Shown here piece after piece: positions 6,952-9,782 of a stretch of DNA of 9,782 nucleotides. The notes beneath the pieces are model-generated. The model was not told the DNA's origin. It worked only from the letters and a program-made list of their open reading frames with translations, and made no database searches. This DNA is from Limnohabitans sp. (GTDB lineage Bacteria; Pseudomonadota; Gammaproteobacteria; Burkholderiales; Burkholderiaceae_C): contig VEQI01000098.1 of assembly GCA_018883305.1 (NCBI GenBank), forward strand, positions 1 through 9,782, written 5' to 3'. A program made the translations under genes and the position numbers. Positions within the stretch are counted from its first letter, which is position 1. Each line of letters begins with the position of its first letter.

Positions 6952-7017
6952 GTCCCCGGTCGCTGTCCGGCAGGCGACCGAGGACGGGACCGATGCTGCT
7001 GGCGCAGCACGCATCGG
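6952..7017. other. Two tandem strong stem-loops downstream of the yceI genes
   Basis: Hairpin A: CCGATGC TGCTG (6990-7001), loop GCG, then CAGCA, one bulged C, GCATCGG (7005-7017), a 12 bp stem. Hairpin B: GTCC (6952-6955), a C/A mismatch, CGGTCGC (6957-6963), 10-base loop, GCGACCG (6974-6980) and GGAC (6982-6985), an 11 bp stem. Both lie in the 159-base gap between the second yceI gene and the lactonase-like gene. Neither has a T-run on either strand, so they are not classic intrinsic terminators. They may stabilise the end of the yceI transcript, act in Rho-dependent ending, or be repeat elements. Confidence 0.5.
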
Positions 7018-7031
7018 CCAAAGTGCGAGCC

Positions 7032-7607
7032 TCAGGGCGCGATGGCTTCGATCGCGATGTCGATGCGCACGTCGTCACCCACATACGGCACATACTTGCC
7101 GGCATTGAACTCGCTACGCTTGATCTGTGTGTAGGCATTGGCACCGATGGTGGGCTTTTTCATCATCGGGTGCGGCATGGCCTGGAAGGATGTCACGGTG
7201 AGCGTCACCGGCTTGGTCACGCCCTTGATGGTCAGTTGGCCTTCGATGGCCTTGGGCTTGTCGCCCTCAAACACCACGCGGGTGGATTTGAAGGTGGCTT
7301 TCGGGAAACGGGCCGTGTCCAGAAAGTCCTCACCCTGCAGGTGGCCGTTGAAATCGGCGAAGCCGGTATTCACGGATTTGATGTCGATCTCCACGTCCAC
7401 CGAGGCGGTTTTTGCTTCCGCATCCAGCACCACTTTGCCCTGCGTGTTGCTGAAACTGCTGAGCTGGGTGGAGTAACCAAAGTGCGAATAGGAGAAACGC
7501 GGGAAGGTGTGCGTGTTGTCAATCACGTAGGTCTGCGGTGCGGCCGATGCGACGCTGGCGAGAGCGGACAGCGCCAGGGCAGCGCTGAGTTGTTTGAAAG
7601 ATGTCAT
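7032..7607 (-). CDS. YceI-family periplasmic lipid-binding protein (second copy)
   Basis: 191 aa, the usual YceI size. A signal peptide (1-23, 'ASVASAAP') sends it to the periplasm. Family motifs are clear: 'IDNTHTFPRFSYSHFG' (29-44), 'HLQGEDFLDTARFPKATF' (89-106), 'GQLTIKGVTKPVTL' (123-136) and 'RSEFNAGKY' (164-172). YceI proteins form a lipocalin-like barrel that binds long isoprenoids such as ubiquinone precursors; this is family knowledge, not seen here directly. AGGAG (7619-7615) is 7 bases before the ATG. It follows the other yceI gene by 21 bases on the same strand, so they are probably one transcript with the cytochrome b561 gene. It is the more typical YceI of the two. Confidence 0.93.
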   Translation of the reverse strand: MTSFKQLSAALALSALASVASAAPQTYVIDNTHTFPRFSYSHFGYSTQLSSFSNTQGKVVLDAEAKTASVDVEIDIKSVNTGFADFNGHLQGEDFLDTARFPKATFKSTRVVFEGDKPKAIEGQLTIKGVTKPVTLTVTSFQAMPHPMMKKPTIGANAYTQIKRSEFNAGKYVPYVGDDVRIDIAIEAIAP

Positions 7608-7628
7608 GTGAAAACTCCTGTGAAAAAA

Positions 7629-8195
7629 TTATTGCCCTGCTTGGGCGGTAAGTTGAAAACGGATTTGCACCTCGTTGGCAATGGTGTCGAACTTGGACCA
7701 CATGCCTTCGCCGATAGCAAAGTCGCCGCGACGGATGGTGAATTCACCGCTCAGCAGTCCTTGCGTTCCCTGCGCCACATGCCTGAGGGGGAACTTCACG
7801 TCGCGGGTCTGGCCTTTCAGATGAAGCTGTCCGCTGACCTCATACTGGTTGGGTCCGCTGGCCTTGATCTGCTGAACGGTGAAGCTGGCTTTGGGAAAAC
7901 CTGCGGCGTTGAACCAGCCTTTGCTCTTGGCTTCCTGATCGGCTTCGGCAGAGCCCGCGTCGATCTGCGTCATGTCGATGTCCAGGCTGACCTTGGCCTG
8001 CTGCGGCTTGAGCGGATCAAAGTTCAGCTGCGCGCTGAATTTCTTGAAGCGGCCTTCCATCGGCACACCCATCTGACGGTAGGTGAAGCTCAGCGTGCTC
8101 TTGTCGAGCTGGACCGACTGGTAGGGGGCGGCCTGAATGGCCTGGCTGCCCAGCAACAGCCCCACGGCGAGCATGAGTGTTTGAAAGGGTTTCAT
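7629..8195 (-). CDS. YceI-family periplasmic protein (first copy)
   Basis: 188 aa from ATG 8195. The signal peptide is residues 1-22 ('SQAIQAAPY'). YceI features include 'LSFTYRQMGVPMEGRFKKF' (35-53), 'GWFNAAGFPKASF' (93-105) and the closing 'RGDFAIGEGMWSKFDTIANE' (156-175). It differs from the neighbouring YceI: it lacks the N-terminal 'DxxHT...F..SHFG' stretch and carries 'MGVPMEGRF' instead, so the pair is an old duplication or a pairing of two subfamilies, not a recent copy. The ligand is unknown, presumably a quinone-like or isoprenoid lipid. A longer reading from 8426 was rejected because it runs over the cytochrome gene and would hide the signal peptide. The start is 17 bases past the cytochrome b561 stop, with a weak ribosome site. 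Confidence 0.9.
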   Translation of the reverse strand: MKPFQTLMLAVGLLLGSQAIQAAPYQSVQLDKSTLSFTYRQMGVPMEGRFKKFSAQLNFDPLKPQQAKVSLDIDMTQIDAGSAEADQEAKSKGWFNAAGFPKASFTVQQIKASGPNQYEVSGQLHLKGQTRDVKFPLRHVAQGTQGLLSGEFTIRRGDFAIGEGMWSKFDTIANEVQIRFQLTAQAGQ

Positions 8196-8211
8196 GATGT
8201 CAAGGGAATGA

Positions 8212-8772
8212 TCAAAGGGATGAAGCGGATGAATCGGTCGGTTGCTTGCGCGGCCACATGCGGTCAAGCGTGTCGTCACGCAGGACCCGGTGGTGATAGA
8301 GCGCCGCCAGCACATGGGCCACCACCATGGCCACCAGCAACCAGCTGAGCGCGGCATGCACGTTTTCCAGCAAATCACCCAAGGCTCGGTCGCGGGACAA
8401 CAGGTCTGGCAGGGGAAACACGCCAAACCACACCGTGGGCACGCCTTTGGCGGAACTCATCAACCAGCCACTGAGAGGCATGGCGAACATCAGCACATAG
8501 AGCAGGGCGTGCCCGGCATGCGCCAGCCTCTTCATCAAGGGGCTGAGCGTCTCGGGCAAGGCGGGCGGACGATGCGCCACACGCCAGACCAGGCGCAGCA
8601 CAGCCAGCGCAAACACGGTCACCCCGGCCCATTTATGCCAGCTGTAAAAGCGCAGCTTGTCGGGTGACAGCGGTAATTCACGCATGTAATGGCCCAGCAC
8701 CAGCAGGCCAAAGATGCACAGGGCCATCAGCCAATGCAGGCCGCGGGCGATGGGGTGGTAGGTTTGCGTCAT
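8212..8772 (-). CDS. Cytochrome b561 family membrane protein
   Basis: 186 aa from ATG 8772, close to the family norm (E. coli CybB and YceJ are about 176-188 aa). Four membrane segments are visible (about 14-29, 47-64, 87-105 and 140-159). The expected haem-ligand histidines are His13, His46, His139 and His153. The protein is a di-haem b-type cytochrome of the inner membrane that moves electrons, possibly to or from quinone. In E. coli the related yceJ sits beside yceI, and here it leads two yceI genes, which supports joint work on a membrane lipid or quinone. No Shine-Dalgarno precedes ATG 8772. The start at 8865 would overlap the divergent regulator start and add about 31 residues without family resemblance, so 8772 is preferred but less certain than the rest. 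Confidence 0.88.
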   Translation of the reverse strand: MTQTYHPIARGLHWLMALCIFGLLVLGHYMRELPLSPDKLRFYSWHKWAGVTVFALAVLRLVWRVAHRPPALPETLSPLMKRLAHAGHALLYVLMFAMPLSGWLMSSAKGVPTVWFGVFPLPDLLSRDRALGDLLENVHAALSWLLVAMVVAHVLAALYHHRVLRDDTLDRMWPRKQPTDSSASSL

Positions 8773-8864
8773 GGTGAGGGTGTGTGGAAGGTTCGCAGTG
8801 TAGAGCTCCATTTGTGTCTTAAAAAGCAGCAAATATTCAAATATGTGTTGCAAAATACACAACA
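8773..8864. promoter_or_regulatory. Divergent control region between the cytochrome b561 unit and the LysR gene
   Basis: This 92-base gap is noticeably AT-richer than its flanks from about 8820 to 8864. It contains a TGTGT (8844-8848) / ACACA (8857-8861) inverted repeat and AAATATT/AAATATG tandem words (8831-8844). LysR proteins usually bind such divergent regions, at T-N11-A sites with dyad symmetry. The placement next to the LysR start codon suggests autoregulation, but the exact site and -35/-10 boxes cannot be fixed by eye. No ribosome site is seen for either flanking gene. Confidence 0.45.
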
Positions 8865-9761
8865 ATGAACAAGCTCGAATTCATGCAGACCTTTGTGCGG
8901 GTGGCTGAGGCAGGCAGCTTTACCGCGGTGGCGCAGCAACTGCACGTGGACCGCTCGGTGGTCACCCGTCAAATCGCCGCGCTGGAGCAGCACTTGCGTG
9001 TCAAGCTCATCACGCGCAGCACGCGCAGCCTCACGCTGACCTCGGCCGGTTCGGCCTATCTGACGGAGTGCCGCGCCATCCTGGATCAGGTGGATGCCGC
9101 GGAAGCCGGTTTGTCACAGGCGGCATCCTCCTCCCAGGGCCGCCTGCGCCTGGGGTTGCCTCTGTCTTACGGCTTGCAACAACTCATGCCGATGCTCCTG
9201 GATTTCATGCAAGCCCACCCGGCCATTGAATTGGTCATGGATTTTTCCGACGAGCGTGCCAATCTGGTGGAAGAGGGGCTGGACATGGCGATTCGCATCA
9301 CAGCGCGACTGGCCCCCACAGACATCGTTCGCCGGCTGGGCAGTTGCCGCCTGATGACGTTGGCTTCGGCAGATTATTTGGCCCGGCAAGGGCGACCCAC
9401 CACGCCCGAGCAGCTGCGTGATCACGCCTGTCTGGTGTATGGCCTGGAGGCGCAAGCGGCGCGCTGGCACTTTCAGGGCCTGGACCACAAACTGCTGAAT
9501 GTGACCGTGCGTGGTCCCCTGGCGTCCAACAACGGTGTGGCCTTGATGCAGGCCGCCGCCAAGGGCATGGGCATCACACAACAACCCGATTTCATCGCCG
9601 CGCCGTTTCTGGCGCGGGGCGAGGTGGTGGCGGTGCTCAAGCGGTACCAACCCCCGGCGCTGGGCATCTATGCGGTGCTGCCCAGCAACCGCTACATCCC
9701 GCATCGGGTGAATGTGCTGATCGACTACTTGGCGACGCATCTGGCACGGCGCACCGGTTAG
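8865..9761 (+). CDS. LysR-family transcriptional regulator
   Basis: 298 aa, standard LysR length. The N-terminal winged helix-turn-helix is clear ('GSFTAVAQQLHVDRSVVTRQ', 17-36; 'LITRSTRSLTLTSAG', 48-62), followed by a linker helix and a periplasmic-binding-like effector domain from about residue 92 ('GRLRLGLPLSYG'). The effector domain resembles the CrgA/DsdC-like branch by pattern ('DERANLVEEGLDMAIRI'). It is divergent from the cytochrome b561-yceI-yceI unit, so it probably controls that unit and its own expression. The effector is unknown. The ATG has no Shine-Dalgarno (ACACAACA precedes it), so translation may be leaderless or weak. The gene is complete; only 21 bases of the window follow it, with no recognisable feature. 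Confidence 0.93.
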   Translation: MNKLEFMQTFVRVAEAGSFTAVAQQLHVDRSVVTRQIAALEQHLRVKLITRSTRSLTLTSAGSAYLTECRAILDQVDAAEAGLSQAASSSQGRLRLGLPLSYGLQQLMPMLLDFMQAHPAIELVMDFSDERANLVEEGLDMAIRITARLAPTDIVRRLGSCRLMTLASADYLARQGRPTTPEQLRDHACLVYGLEAQAARWHFQGLDHKLLNVTVRGPLASNNGVALMQAAAKGMGITQQPDFIAAPFLARGEVVAVLKRYQPPALGIYAVLPSNRYIPHRVNVLIDYLATHLARRTG

Positions 9762-9782
9762 ACTGGGTTGGCACGATGAGGC

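Noticed and set aside
6939..8348. A 469-codon open frame on the plus strand opposite the two yceI genes
   Set aside because: It is antisense to two YceI genes with clear family motifs and signal peptides; long antisense frames are common in GC-rich DNA, and its protein has no recognisable domain.
8773..8865. Longer cytochrome b561 protein starting at 8865
   Set aside because: The added residues match nothing in the family and would overlap the divergent LysR start codon.
1..9782. Mobile elements, CRISPR arrays, tRNA or rRNA genes
   Set aside because: No transposase-like proteins, terminal repeats, spaced repeat arrays or RNA-gene patterns were seen on either strand.

Overview
The window is GC-rich, densely packed DNA from a proteobacterium. 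Protein style and gene content (PobA with an AraC-type regulator, cytochrome b561 with YceI, a LysR regulator) point to Betaproteobacteria, most likely Burkholderiales. No RNA genes, insertion sequences, phage genes or CRISPR arrays were seen. No gene-free stretch reaches 300 bases; the longest are about 159 bases (6873-7031) and the 143 bases before the first gene.

Layout. (1) 144-935 (+): a lipoprotein with a family-3 solute-binding domain; its partner permease is not in the window. (2) 3792-979 (-): a tightly packed three-gene metal-uptake unit. In transcription order it encodes an outer-membrane barrel protein, a ZnuA-like binding protein (20 bp overlap) and a ZnuB-like ABC-3 permease (4 bp ATGA overlap). 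No ATPase gene is present in the unit. (3) 4779-3877 (-): an AraC-family regulator, divergent from pobA (4880-6052, +), which encodes 4-hydroxybenzoate 3-monooxygenase. This pair makes protocatechuate from 4-hydroxybenzoate. (4) 6872-6072 (-): a metallo-beta-lactamase-fold hydrolase of the AHL-lactonase-like type, convergent with pobA. (5) 8772-7032 (-): a cytochrome b561 gene followed by two different YceI genes, all exported or membrane proteins, divergent from (6) a LysR-family regulator at 8865-9761 (+).

Together these look like ordinary chromosomal modules: metal import, aromatic-acid catabolism, and a periplasmic YceI/cytochrome b561 unit with its probable regulator. I found no convincing wholly new system. 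The points most worth a second look are the metal importer that pairs an outer-membrane protein with a binding protein and permease but no local ATPase, the cofactor-site substitutions in PobA, the lactonase-like enzyme beside pobA, and two strong tandem hairpins downstream of the yceI genes.
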